DNA of 64,000 nt, taken from contig NC_016132.3 of NCBI RefSeq assembly GCF_000005505.3, positions 39,074,914 through 39,138,913 on the forward strand. Reading direction: 5' to 3'. Positions 25,495 to 37,076 of the stretch are shown here, piece by piece (within the stretch, counting starts at the first letter, position 1; every line of letters starts with the position of its first letter). The stretch comes from Brachypodium distachyon (lineage: Eukaryota; Streptophyta; Magnoliopsida; Poales; Poaceae). The notes below the pieces were generated by a model that was given only the letters and a program-made list of their open reading frames with translations, did no database searches and was not told where the DNA came from. A program made the position numbers and the translations under genes.

Positions 25495-26727
25495 CTATCT
25501 TTGCACCATCGTGTCGGCGTGCCCGTCTTCCAACCTCCAGCTCATGCTCCGGCTTCTTGAGCCATGGCTGAACGCAGCAGAATGATCCGACGCCTCGTTC
25601 AGCTCATCAGGCCTCATTTGAGAGGAGGAAGCCTGAGAACTCGACGAATGCCCACGCCCAAAGCACGCGAACACATTACCGAAAAAGCGTCTAATGGCGC
25701 TCCTCTCAGTCGATTGGCTCTGCCTGGCCCCCCATGAGATCCTCCTCGGCGCGCCGCCGTTGTTGAAACCACCATCCATCTCCGTGTAAACGACCGGAAG
25801 CTCTCTCTCCTCAGGCCTCCTCCCGCCGGCAAACCTCCCGACAGCGAATCCGCCTCCAGGCAGCCTCCAGATGGTCAGCCCGACAGTCTCCTCCTCGGTC
25901 CCGGCGTTGCTCGCCCGCGACCGCGCGGCATCTGTGGGCATCTCGTGCCGGCACACGGGGCACGAGTTGCGGAGCTGCAGCCAGGGGAGGATGCAGTCCG
26001 GGTGGTAGATGTGCGCGCAGGGCATCTCCCGGGCCTCGGCGCCGAACTCGAACGGCTCCTTGCAGACGGCGCAGTGGCAGTCGGCGCTGACGTGGGAGGC
26101 GGCGATGGTGACGGTGGGCATGGATTCGACGGCGGCCTTGGACGCCGGCGGGGTCTCCCTGGCGCGGGCGAGTCCAGCCGCCTCGATGTGGGCCAGCTGG
26201 CCGAGGAGCCGCTCGAAGCCGGAGCCCATGAGGAAGTCGGACATGCTCTCCGGCAGCGGGCGGAGGCCGGAGCCGGCCCCGTCGTCGTAGAAGAGCTCGA
26301 AGCTGCTCGCCGCGGCGAGGGACCCGCCGTCGTCGTCCTCGTCTCCCCCCGCTCCGGCAGGGGACGAGCGCCGAAGCACGATGACCGGGTTGAACGGTGC
26401 GCGGTCACCGCCACCCGCGGCACCAGAGGCGGCGGCTGCTGCTGCAGCTGCAGCGGCGGCGGCGGCGGCGCGGCGGCTCCGGCGGAGTCGCAGGTCGTTG
26501 GCGTGATGCGCGCGCGGGCGGCGGAGGTACGCAGCGGTCGCGGCGGCGGAGGAGGAGCGGGCGGGCGGCGGCGCCCCCATCTCCTCGAGGAACCCGCCGC
26601 CGCAGCCGGGGCAAGATACATCAGCCGCCGACCCGCCCTCCGGGACCGCGGCCCGCACGAAGCGGTCGCAGCTGTAGCACCAGTAGGACGCCGACGCCGT
26701 GTTGGCAGCCGCCGGAGAGGAAGCCAT
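25495..26727 (-). CDS. RING-H2 E3 ubiquitin ligase with zinc ribbon and DUF1117 (RDUF type)
   Basis: A single intronless exon encodes 410 residues. An N-terminal zinc-ribbon (YWCYSC...CPGCGGGF, residues 16-45) is followed by a low-complexity region with a run of 14 alanines (87-100), then NPVIVLRR and a DFLMGSGFERLLGQLAHIE helix. The RING-H2 finger spans about 219-259 (CAVCKEPF...CAHIYHPDCILPWL...CPVC), with all eight zinc ligands present. The DUF1117 region follows (TVGLTIWRLPGGGFAVGRF...). This combination defines the RDUF group of plant E3 ligases, implicated in ABA and drought responses and in proteasomal degradation in cytosol/nucleus. The 5' UTR (26728 to about 27300) is CT/CGG-rich. 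Length fits the family. Confidence 0.92.
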   Translation of the reverse strand: MASSPAAANTASASYWCYSCDRFVRAAVPEGGSAADVSCPGCGGGFLEEMGAPPPARSSSAAATAAYLRRPRAHHANDLRLRRSRRAAAAAAAAAAAAAASGAAGGGDRAPFNPVIVLRRSSPAGAGGDEDDDGGSLAAASSFELFYDDGAGSGLRPLPESMSDFLMGSGFERLLGQLAHIEAAGLARARETPPASKAAVESMPTVTIAASHVSADCHCAVCKEPFEFGAEAREMPCAHIYHPDCILPWLQLRNSCPVCRHEMPTDAARSRASNAGTEEETVGLTIWRLPGGGFAVGRFAGGRRPEERELPVVYTEMDGGFNNGGAPRRISWGARQSQSTERSAIRRFFGNVFACFGRGHSSSSQASSSQMRPDELNEASDHSAAFSHGSRSRSMSWRLEDGHADTMVQR

Positions 26728-27642
26728 GGATGAACCTCACACACAAAAAAAAGAAAGCACCCGCCTTTCCGACCGACGACGTACGAGCTCAGATCTGGCG
26801 CAACGAGCAGAACCGAATTGACCCTTCTCTCTCCGTCTGCCGGCGATTAATAAACCCCCAGCAAACGCAGAAAGAGAAGCAGAGCCGGCCTGCTTAGATC
26901 TGGCCGGAGAAGTCAAACACCACAAGGAACAGACAGAACCGATTCACTCTTGCTCCTCCTCCTCCTCCTTCTTCTTGCTCACTCCTGTACCCTCCCTTTG
27001 CCGGCGGCTGAACTGGCGATCTCGAAGCGGCGGTGGAAAAGGTCGTCGGATCTCGAAGCGGCGGCGGCGGCGGCGGAGAGAGAGGAAGAAGAGAGGGTAC
27101 TAGTTGTAGGGGAAAGGAATGGAGGAGAAGGAATGGTGGAAGAGAGGAGGAGTTTTTAACCGGCGAAGGAATCAAAGCAAAGCGCGTGGGGAAGACATGA
27201 TAAAGGGAAACAGAAAGGAAGAAAGGAGTATTATTTGGGAATGAGAATGGCGTGTCTCCACTATCCATCAGAAGCTGCTTCCTCTCACTTTCTTCTCCTT
27301 CTTCTTCTTCTGGCACTAAAACTAAAACTAAAAATTCTTGCTGTTTTCATACGGTTTTGGTTTGGTTTTGGTTTGAGAGTTGGGACACGTTATTGCCTAC
27401 TTGGTCTCCGGACACGCAATTCCTGCCGATTTCGTACTACAGTCTATGGTTTTAATTTTCAGTTGTTAGTTAGCAGCAGCAGTAGCTGGAAAGGATTTTT
27501 CTTTCTTTCTTGTCCGATCAATTCTTCTTCATTTTAGACGTGTACAACGGATGGAGAGAACTTTCTGTCCGGTTTCTTTTTCCATTTAGTGGGAGTTGGA
27601 GAAGGAATTTTTTTTCCCTTTGTCTTTAAAGAAAAAGTGAAA

Positions 27643-27780
27643 GCTGGATATGTTGAAACAAAAAGGACAGGTTGGATATTTCGGAGAGTCATCGAAAGTT
27701 TAAAGGTTGGATATTTTGGGGAGTCAAAAGTTTGTAGGTTGGATATTTTGGTTCAAATGATTGGAAGTTTGAGGTGGTAA
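27643..27780. repeat. Minisatellite, unit 32-35 bp
   Basis: The phrase GGTTGGATATTT recurs at about 27670, 27705 and 27737, each followed by related GGAGAGTCA...AAAGTTT sequence, with a degenerate first copy at 27643. Confidence 0.75.
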
Positions 27781-27908
27781 TTCAGATTTATAATTCTCAC
27801 TTGCCCGTAGTACATATTTTCTCGTTTTTACTATCCTCCAAGACGGCTATTGTATGATAAAGTATGGAGTATATGAATTGAGTATGTGAGACCAAATATC
27901 ATTGTACA

Positions 27909-27990
27909 TACTCCATTTGTCTTGAAAAATACTTGTACGTCATATATATTTACTAATTTATGTGCAATATATTTTGAAATGGATGGAGTA
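27909..27990. mobile_element. Stowaway-like MITE (82 bp)
   Basis: Starts TACTCCATTTGTCTTGAAAA and ends TTTTGAAATGGATGGAGTA; imperfect inverted ends, TA flanks, interior TACGTCATATATA. It is a diverged member of the small CTCC(C/A)T family. Confidence 0.65.
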
Positions 27991-30005
27991 GCCAGGACTG
28001 GAGTCCCCTGTCTCGTGATGTTGCTCGAATCTCAATATCAAAGCAGCTAGAAAAAACATATCTTGCATTGATAAAAAAAATGATAATGAAAACTTTTATT
28101 GATTTTAATGCTTGCCACGATAAGTAACTAACCCTCCTCCTCAGTCAGCTGTCTTCCTCTTTTTGCAACTGTAAGAAAGAAGGAGACCGATTAAGGAAAT
28201 GGATAACCATCCATCCATCCAGGCAGGACGTGATTAGGCAGATAAATTAAGCTAAAATCAAGATCCAGCTAGCAAAAGCTGCCAACTGGAGGACGTACGT
28301 ACGGATCAACGGAGGAAGGAGGAGTCAAAGTCAAGCTAAGGTAATTAAGCACGATGCCGGCCGGCAACGGCGGCGACGACGACGACAAAGACGGGGACGT
28401 ATATACAGAGAGATTGCCAAGTGACCGAAATGCCCTCGATCGGATTTGGTGCGCCCTTGTCTGATTCTGACAGCTTTTTGCTAATTGCTACTCCGGACAG
28501 GAAAATTGATTGATTAATTAACGGAACCAAAACCTTTGAAAGGTCCGGTGCAATTTTTGTCCATGCCTATAATCTCTTTCTCCCGCGCGCGCATGCATGC
28601 ACATGCATGCATGCAGGCACCACGCGCAATGAAAGCTTATTTTTTGTTGATTGAGAGTTAGTTATAAAACTTATAATTTGGTGCTCTAGCTGTAGATACA
28701 ACTTTGATTATGGTATGATCGAACGAGAGGAGGAGGTAAAAAATAATACAAAATACATATTTTTTAACTAAAGAAACTTACTAAAAAAGCAGTTTTATGA
28801 ATACTACAGTACCATATCTACTAGCAAGACGCCCGTGTGTTGCTACGGAAAGAAAACCGAATCATAGAAAAACAACGACACCGATTAGTTAACATGATTC
28901 GGTGGACTCATCCATACTCAGAAGTATGACAGATTAGTATAACATGCTTTTATTCTTCTACCCCAAACCTAATATTGAGACAATGTACAGATGACTGATT
29001 GAACCATCAAAGTGGAGGAATAGAGAGCTTGCTTCAGGCTGGTTGCCATATTTCAGGTAGTTAATCCATGCATGTAAAATCAAACTATAGTGTTACAACA
29101 AATTATCAGTCCAGTACATGCCAATCACCTTCTTAAAGAACGTGAACATACACATTGCACCCGTTCGCCTAATAATGCTGCAAAAAAGAATGCAGTTCTA
29201 CAATAGTTTAAGTTTGCTAAACAAGGCAAACATAACATATCAAAAATCCTTTTGAGAGAGAATTGTTTTTTCCAGGGAAGAGAATTGTATTATACATAAA
29301 GAGGCAACCAATAGTGTGCTACTCCTGGCCTCACAAGTAGCCTTGAGAATTTTATAAAGCGCCTTACACACGATGGGCTTATGGGGCATCATAAGCAGTG
29401 AGCAACAGAAGGTGTAGAAAGATGAAGTCGTGTTTTCAGAGCTCACCTTGGAGATCTAATCTCCCCGGTGAGATGTTGATTGTGTCCATGGTGGCTAGAG
29501 ATTTGTTTCCCCCCAACAGTAGATGGATCAGAATGCGGTAAACAATGGAGGTGAAATCCGTCCATCCAACAAAACAATCTATTAGCATGTCGGCAAGCTA
29601 GCTGCGTGTGGCTCGTGCGACTGCGTCGTGCACGAGCAGCAAGGAGCGCGCACATGAGGTTCTTGGCCGAGATTTGCGGCGTGAAGGAGACGGGGCCCTT
29701 GACGACGGTGGGCGCGTTCCTGGCGGGGGGATGGTGATGTGTTACAGGCGTGGAGGAGCGCGGGAGATCCGACAGGGGTGGGTGTGCGAGGAAGAGAGAG
29801 GCGAGGAAGAGAGATCGGCGAGGAGGCGGATCGGGTGCGAGGAGGGAGGCGGCGGATCGGGAGGCCTGTGCTAAGGAGGAGGTGAGGAGTTGGATCGGGA
29901 TAGGGATCGGGATCGGGAAGAGTTTTGGCGAGGAGAGGAGTTAGATCGAATCACGAAGAGTACGACGTACTGATGGACAAGAGTGGAGGATGTACGGCGA
30001 CGGAC

Positions 30006-30069
30006 GTACCATCACCACCAACTCCAATTTAATATACGGCGTACGGACAAGAGTTGGTGGTGATGGTAC
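30006..30069. repeat. Perfect 19-bp inverted repeat with 26-nt loop
   Basis: GTACCATCACCACCAACTC at 30006-30024 is matched exactly by its reverse complement at 30051-30069. The transcript of either strand could fold into a hairpin. Confidence 0.9.
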
Positions 30070-30090
30070 GGACGTCGCGGTACGTCTCTT

Positions 30091-30170
30091 CATCGAAATT
30101 ACGTCCAATATGCCATCAAATACATCACTTCATCGAAATTACGTCCAATATGACATCAAATACCTCAGAT
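30091..30170. repeat. 40-bp tandem duplication
   Basis: Two adjacent copies start CATCGAAATTACGTCCAATA at 30091 and 30131 and differ by only a few bases near their ends. Confidence 0.92.
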
Positions 30171-30349
30171 CATGAAGCCGTCCGTCTTCGTCCGTCCTCA
30201 GCGCAAGCCCCCTCCTCTCGATTTTCCACACGACACGAGTGCAAGCTCCCGTCATCCTCAGTCCCCACAGGAAACGGATCTCCCGCACGAGAAAATTTAT
30301 TCCGTAGCAACGCACGGACACTCTGCTAGTAGAATATATAATTGTGATA

Positions 30350-30466
30350 TACTCCCTCTGATTCTAAATTGTTGTCGAAATATTACATGTATCTAGACGT
30401 TTTTTAAGAATAGATACATCCATATTCGAACAAATTTGAGTCAAAAATTTAGAATTAGAGGAAGCA
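30350..30466. mobile_element. Stowaway MITE
   Basis: Begins TACTCCCTCTGATTCTAAAT and ends AATTTAGAATTAGAGGAAGCA, with the typical GTCGAAATATTACATGTAT interior and inverted CAAATTTGAGTCAAA arm. It sits 16 bp from the right end of the Helitron-like block. Confidence 0.85.
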
Positions 30467-33400
30467 CTAAAAATTTAAATTAAGAAGCTCTTGCATGCAT
30501 CATGCATGTGCTTGACCACTAATCAAGCCGCGCTAGCTGCCGGCCGCTTGCATTGCTTGCATGCCATGCATGCATGTGGGCTGGCTTGATTATATTAACA
30601 CGTTAATTAACCAAACAAATTAGCAGCAGCAACTGGCGGCGCCAACCTAGGGTTTTGTATTTCTATGTCGATCCCAGCATCAGCCAGCTGGCTTAATTTG
30701 TGTGCATGTACAATTGTACATGCATGCATGTATGTATGCCTGCAGCTAGAGCTAGCTTGCTTGCTGCAAATCCCTTTTTATTCGCAACTTGCTACAAAAA
30801 GGTGATTCTATCATCTTGGTTTCCTCGCTCCTCTCTCTCTTATCAATCAATCTGTATATGTGTGTGTATCTTCTTGATTAATTATGTGAGATCTTCTTGT
30901 ATATATACTAGTGTAGTTTTGTTTGATGGTCCCGTTGCAACATGGACCACGAAGAAGGCTATACATGATCAGAAAAATATTCTCTCTCTTAATTTTGAAA
31001 AAAAATCACTACAAGAATTTAAAAATGGAGGGAGTATTTTCAAATTTGGATTTGAAAGTAGATTTCTTTGCGTATTGACAAATAATTTGAACTAAGACCA
31101 CAACAAGTATTCATTGCATTGTCATCGTAGCAGTCATCTTTTCCTTCAACTACGACAAACAAATTGTCACTCGAAGACAACACCTTCAAAATTCAAATGG
31201 AACCGATGTCCATACGTACGCCGATGTTGCCAACTCTAACCAAAAAAGTCAAACATGAGACCATGCATCCCTAGACCCTAATTATAATAGCTTATTTATT
31301 TATTTGCTAATTTGGCATAATTACCATGTATAGATGACGAATCAAAAAACGGCTTACTCCAGTTTGGAAGTTTGGACGACATGAAACGGATAATCGTACG
31401 GTATACGGGTGACACGGGCTTAATCGGGGTTTCATTAGTCAAAAGCAACACTCTCTCTCACACGCACAAACAACAAGCTTATAAGTTGTTAGAGTCGTTG
31501 CAGGTATTAGGTGGCTTGGCTAGCTAGCTAAGTCCTGAATCCGGCCGCTAAACTGTCATGCATATGCACATGACATGTCGTTCTCCAATTAATTAAACTA
31601 CTCTTGTTTACTACGACGCGTCGTACGTAATCAAGTAGTACCATGCAACACGGCTTCATATATACCCAACTTTAATTAATTGGTGATCGATTGGTTGAAG
31701 AAATGAGGAGGACATCAATCGATCATCTGTTTTTGTGGTGCACTTTTTTGGCTTAATTTGGACATTGACATTTTTGTTTTTAACATAGTGCTTTTGCAAA
31801 AACTTTTTTAAAACTAAGGGTACTGTTGAAATATACATGGATTGCGCTTTTTTCTCCATCAGCCTGGACTTTTGTGTGAATTGGTTCGGTGCATGAAACT
31901 CTTTCATAGTATCAGAGCCCCACTTTCGATCCACGTTTAGATCTGAATGGTAGCACACGTTTAGATCTGCCCCACTTTCAGGGGTGAACTGGTTCGGCGA
32001 TCGGGTTGAATCGACAACACGGCAAATTCTACGTCTCTTAATATCTCTCCTAAAATATATGTATTCGTTTCTTATTTCCTTTTGAAGATGTCGTGTGCAT
32101 GCATGCCTTGTTGTGTTGAATATTAGGTGAAGTGGTATCTGCCCTTTTTGCCCAAAACTTTGTCCTTTCTCGTTCTATTTTCCCCTTTTGTTTCTTTAAT
32201 AATCAGGACTCATTTTCCCTTTTCCAGGAAGCAACATGTTGGTCGTTAAGAAAAAAGAAGTGCAAATGCATTTTGCATGCACCGGATAGATCATCAGTGG
32301 CGTAGTGACTCTGCAACCAGATATATATCGTGCATGTGAAGAAAAATAATACAAGTGTTTTTTTTAGAAAATACAGTTAACTAAAATGATCATCAGTTGT
32401 GTCATTTTGTATGAATTAATTTCGAATTTTTTGACAAAAAGTTATCGGTATATAGTTTCTTCACAGAATACACACATGTGTGATTTTCCGGGTCACAAAT
32501 GGTAACTCCACCGAGTAATCTATCTGGTCTAACATACATTTGACTCTGAAATAGTATACAGCAAACAAAATGGAGAAAAACTGAGTTATTTCTGAGATAA
32601 AGCGAGTGAGTTGGGCTGGCAACCAACAAACTTGGCCCATCTAAGGAAGTGTGAGAGCTGGCCTTTTCAGCTTAGGTCTCGACTCTCAGTTCTCAAAAAA
32701 CAAAAAAGGGTCTCGACTCTCGAGTAATGGGCCGGATGATTAATCCCTCGATGATAATAATAAAGGAGTAACGGGCCGAATTTTGGGCACAATTCGCCAC
32801 AACTGGGGGCGGCGTGATGAAGTCTATCGTGGAGGAGGAGGATTGCGACAGCCTTGCTCAACAATAGCCGAGAGATAGATCGCGCCTCGGCTGCCTGCTA
32901 CAGGGAGGGTGGATCTGTGTCGTTCTGGGCTTAATGTTTCTGGCCTTATAAGGGCTAAGCGCTCATGTCGCGTACGGCCCAACATGCTGCTTTCTGCTGC
33001 CTCATTCATGAAACAGAAAAAAAACAGATTCTCTAAAAAAAAATATGAAACAGAAAAAAAAAACAATTGCTTGAAATTCCGTCGGATCACCTCGTGAGCA
33101 GTCTTTCGATCTACATCTCTCTAGCAGTGCTCACCTCCTTCCATATGTAACTTTACATTGTAAAAAAAAATTGCAGTTGAATGTTGATTCATCATCACAT
33201 GTCTGTCTGTATAAACCTTTTTTTGCCTCGTTTTATATTATTATATTATATTATATCATGTCATAAGTAGCCATGGTTTGGCGCCGAAAATTTGTAAAGA
33301 TATTATGGGACACCACATAATCCTGTGTATGTATGTTGACGGAGACAATTGCATATGGGCCCTGTCTGCCTGCCTCTGCGTGCCGTTGCACTCATCATTC

Positions 33401-33806
33401 CTGTAATCCTGTTTGTCTTGACGGTTCCATTCGAATTAACAGTCTCTATGAAACACGACAGAAAAAGGGTTAATGCTGCGACTAGGATCAGTCTGTACAT
33501 TTTGTCTGATTCATCACATGTCAAATCTTTTCTCTAGTCAGGCAGTAAACTAACAGCAGTTGTATAAAACTGTGCGGCCCAAGAAACTGTAAAATATGGG
33601 TCACGTGTATTGACGATGACTGCGAGGTGTATTACACAGAGACATGATACATCCATCATCCATGCCGTGCCGTTGCCGTGCGTCTTCAGCACATGCACTA
33701 GCTCTGTTTTTTTGTCCGGAATCTGGCCCAAGAGCCCACAAAAGCCCTGAATGGTGAAAAACCAAGGGAGTAATAGGTTTTAAGGAGAATTGTATGCTAA
33801 ATCTTA

Positions 33807-33860
33807 TACTACCTCCGTCCGAAAATAAGTGACGTCAATTATTTTGGAACGGAGGAAATA
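33807..33860. mobile_element. Very short Stowaway-like MITE (54 bp)
   Basis: TACTACCTCCGTCCGAAAAT to ATTTTGGAACGGAGGAAATA forms an almost complete palindrome with little interior sequence. Confidence 0.7.
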
Positions 33861-35038
33861 TGAACTTGAAAATGATTAAAGAAATATTTCAGATTGCATA
33901 ACTATTTCAGGCTTGGTGTTAAGGTCCAAAGAAAAGGCCCATGATGAATTGCTGAATTGCCCGTTCGCAAGTTCCTTAACCCACCGAATCGTCTAAAGAT
34001 CAATGAGCATACCTTGATCAACTCATCCTTCTTACATGAATCAAACATGATAAGCATGAACAACCACAATCTAGCATCCGATGCATTGTTCAATATCAAA
34101 TTCTTCACCGCTCCTCATCCATTACCGTCCACACACGACATGCTATCGAGACAGTTAATTGGTCCGTGGATGCCTCCAATCATCCTCATCCGCGTGACGG
34201 GTTGGACATTACCGTTGTAACTCAACATATTCTCCTGTGGGGATCAAGTTCTTTGCGAGTGTGGTGTCAAGGATCCCACCAATATCCCATTCATTTTAAA
34301 CCAAAATTTTAAACTAGCAAATTCTTTTGAATTAGAAGTAGGACATAAGCGGAATCCCGTTTACATCTTATTTGCGAGTCGCAGTATAAACGACCTTGAT
34401 CTTGGATGAAACTATTATCTTTACACTTATAAAATCTGAGTTGGTGGTCGCGAGTTCACTCAAAAATCTATCATTTAATGCCTACAAAATTATCTAATTG
34501 CCACTCATTCTATACATATCACGATCTTTTGACTATGCTTGATTGGTTGTCGTGACTTTTAAGATAACTGTTGTTTTAAAAAATAGTATTTAATTTTTTT
34601 TTTCTATTTATCATAAATTTTTAAAAATATGAATGACACATATTTAAACAACTCATGCATAATACAAATTCTTAATTTCGTAGCACGGATATTTAGCTAG
34701 TCGTTTCTAAACTCGGGCCAGATACGTCTTAGCATCTGGTCACAACGTAACCCTCTCTTGATACAGTGAGGGTGAGACTAGAAACTCTACACGCAGCCGC
34801 CGAGAATTACCAAACCAGAAAAGAAAAAGAAAAAAAGGCATTTTACATTTGTGTCAAATCTTTCTCTCGTCAGCACTAGTAAAATAAGAAAATTGTAGAA
34901 TACGGGTCACGTGTATTGACGACGATTGCGAGGCGTGCTACAGAGACATCATCCATCGCCGTCGCCGTGCGTCTGCATCTGCAAATCTGGCAAATAAAAT
35001 TCTTTTCACTACCAAACAGTATTACAGACTGATACTGT

Positions 35039-35150
35039 TACTCCCTCCGTTTCATAATTCTTGTCGAAATATTACAGGTATTTGACACTTTTTAGCAATA
35101 GATACGTTTATTTTTAGACAAATTTGAGGCAAGAATTATGAAACATATTT
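35039..35150. mobile_element. Stowaway MITE, right end eroded
   Basis: Left end TACTCCCTCCGTTTCATAAT is intact; the matching AAGAATTATGAAAC arm is present, but the terminal GGAGGGAGTA is lost. Confidence 0.8.
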
Positions 35151-35766
35151 TTTTCTCTTTTTACTCAGGGTTTGATAATGGGAAAAAATTTCCTTCTGCT
35201 TCAATCTCTTGAAGACAATTCTACCTTTCGTTGAATATAAGATTACAACTTTGTTCTTGCAATTTTTTTCTTGTCTGTTACTGCCTTTGTTTAGAGAATC
35301 TTGCGACTCAAAAGTCCTGAAAGTATTTCGGAAACAAATCTAGCAAAAAGAAAAAGAAGTGTCTAGAAAGTAAATCTCGTGTATTTCCTGGATGAGGCCG
35401 GATACCCCTCCACGTGGCTCTGTCGACGAGCCGCGGCGAAACCGTGTGGTCTGTTTCTGGGCCTCCGTTGGTGACCGTTGTGCTCCCATCCCGAATAAAT
35501 CTCCATCCTTCTCTTCTCCCCTCTTCTTCCCGAAGCACAAGCAGAGAAGCATCGAATCAGGCAAGCAAGCAACCTGTCTAGCTTGCTCACCCACCCATTG
35601 CTGCCGGAAGGAAAGAATCAAGGAGGATTATTCCTAGGCCCAGAGGCAAGGGCAAAAGCTACCGCCTTGTCGCTTTGGAGCCGCCGCTGCCGTCGCTGCC
35701 AGCCGGCGAGATCGATCGATCCGTCCGTCGGAAGCAAGCAGCCGACGGGGAAGTCGACCGCCCAAG

Positions 35767-37050
35767 GTGAGGCGATTCTTCCCTGATTGCTGCAATCCTA
35801 CTTGATCTCCCCGCCGCCGCCGCCTGCCGCTTCTTCTTCCGCCCTGTTTCCGGATTATTAGCAGTGTTAATCTCCGCTCTACTGTTTGGTTTCCTCTGCT
35901 GTGCTGAATCTGGTTGCCTGGGGCCGCTTTTGCCTGGATTGGATTGTCAACTCCTTGTGCTGGCGCCTACCCGTTCGTTGGATTGTCCGCCAGGCACCTG
36001 GATAGTTAAATCATTACTAGCTGTACCCCGCAGATCGACCGTATCCCCCTCCGTCTTTTCTCATCCACGCACGTACTGTACTGGACTTGTCTTGGCCACT
36101 AATCCGCAACAGGTTCCTCGAATCCCCTTTGCTTTTGGTTGATTGCAAAGTTAGCCCCGCATTCGTGGATATCAAGGGACGAATTTGCACACCACATTTT
36201 GTTCCACGTTATTGGCAAGGACAAAAAAAATCCCCTTTTTTGCATTAAATTTCCTCAACTCTTAATCGCTAAGCAATGCTCCTTTCTACTGGCCCTGGAG
36301 ATATAATTGTATTTCCTATTCTTCCGAATTATTGGAAGAAGAAAATAATTGTGCTTTCGTGTGTGGCAGTACTCCACTAGACCACGTAGTAGCATTTTTA
36401 ATCCGTTGATGGATACACCAGGAGGAGGAGATTTATTGATACGCCCGTATTCTGATGGTCCTTTCTAAACGGTCCTGTCAGGCACGTCGGCAACGCTATC
36501 AGCGATCGGTCAAACCTGCCCTCCGATGCTTTGGGAGGATACGCAAAAGATCTTTTCTTTAGGGGGGCAAAAATCCGCATATTTATGCAAAGCTATACTG
36601 CATGTCTTGGCTTTAATTCACACGTCCCCAAGCACCCAGAAAGAGAGAAAGCCGCATGATGCTAGTATTGTTTGATACAGATATCCACTCGGTTACCTGT
36701 TCCTTTCCATGCACTGGCTTCCCGTTCATACCACTCAACGCTCTGCTGCCACTTGTGCTTTGCTTAAGAATGTGACAATTGGCACCTTTGTTTATCCGTA
36801 CCGGCAATGTCGTACGTTCAGGTACCAAATTCTTGCAGAAATATGCTTTTGATTCTGATAAGCAACTAATTACCTCGTGAATATATATTTGTGTCTGTCG
36901 ACTTAATTTGTTGAGCAGACAAACTCAATTTCAAGCAGCCCTAGCACAATTTAATCTTACAGAATGTGAATTCATTCCATGGCGTTATGTATGAAGTTCT
37001 TGCACTATATGGTTTCAGTCATGCTTACATCATATGATCGACATGTGCAG
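35767..37050 (+). other. Long 5' UTR intron of the OSCA channel gene
   Basis: A leader exon (about 35480-35766, ending CCCAAG before GTGAGG) appears to join at 37051 after a TGTGCAG acceptor, 26 bp before the start codon. The 1284-bp intron has a CT-rich 5' part. Leader introns of this size are common in highly expressed grass genes; the assignment rests on splice signals only. Confidence 0.65.
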
Positions 37051-37076
37051 GCTGTCACGTTATCTGAAGGGCAACT

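Larger units (their letters stand above)
26728..28816. other. RING-gene promoter and gene-poor DNA
   Basis: The 5' UTR/promoter of the RING gene (purine-rich on the plus strand near 27030-27150) leads into AT-rich DNA. A minisatellite lies at 27643-27780 and a MITE at 27909-27990. From 28570 to 28615 there is a dense run of CATGCATG-type (RY) words. No gene recognised. Confidence 0.5.
28817..30333. mobile_element. 1.5-kb block bounded by outward-facing Helitron-like ends
   Basis: The two ends are near-identical in inverted orientation: left TCTACTAGCAAGACGCCCGT, right TCCGTAGCAACGCACGGACA then CTCTGCTAGTAGA. The right end has a TCCGT...ACGGA hairpin, 7 nt, then CTAG followed by T, as at Helitron 3' termini; the left end shows the same layout on the minus strand. 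The interior holds a GC-rich segment (29600-29950), a 19-bp inverted repeat (30006-30069) and a 40-bp tandem repeat (30091-30170). No Rep/helicase or transposase frame is visible. A TIR transposon without a clear target-site duplication is the alternative. Confidence 0.6.
30334..35480. other. Gene-poor region with MITEs and dispersed repeats
   Basis: About 5 kb of AT-rich DNA. It contains MITEs at 30350-30466, 33807-33860 and 35039-35150, many CATGCATG words at 30490-30730, and a pair of related segments at 33515-33690 and 34855-34985. A degenerate Helitron-type terminus (CACGGATATTTAGCTAGT) lies near 34683-34702. No protein-coding or RNA gene is supported. Confidence 0.5.

Noticed and set aside
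26894..27316. 140-codon minus-strand frame upstream of the RING gene
   Set aside because: Low-complexity Ser/Pro/Leu sequence in the presumed 5' UTR of the RING gene; better explained as leader.
30481..30610. Possible miRNA precursor (AATCAAGCC ... GGCTTGATT pairing)
   Set aside because: Only about 9 bp of pairing, dominated by repeated CATGCATG words, and no match to a conserved plant miRNA I know.
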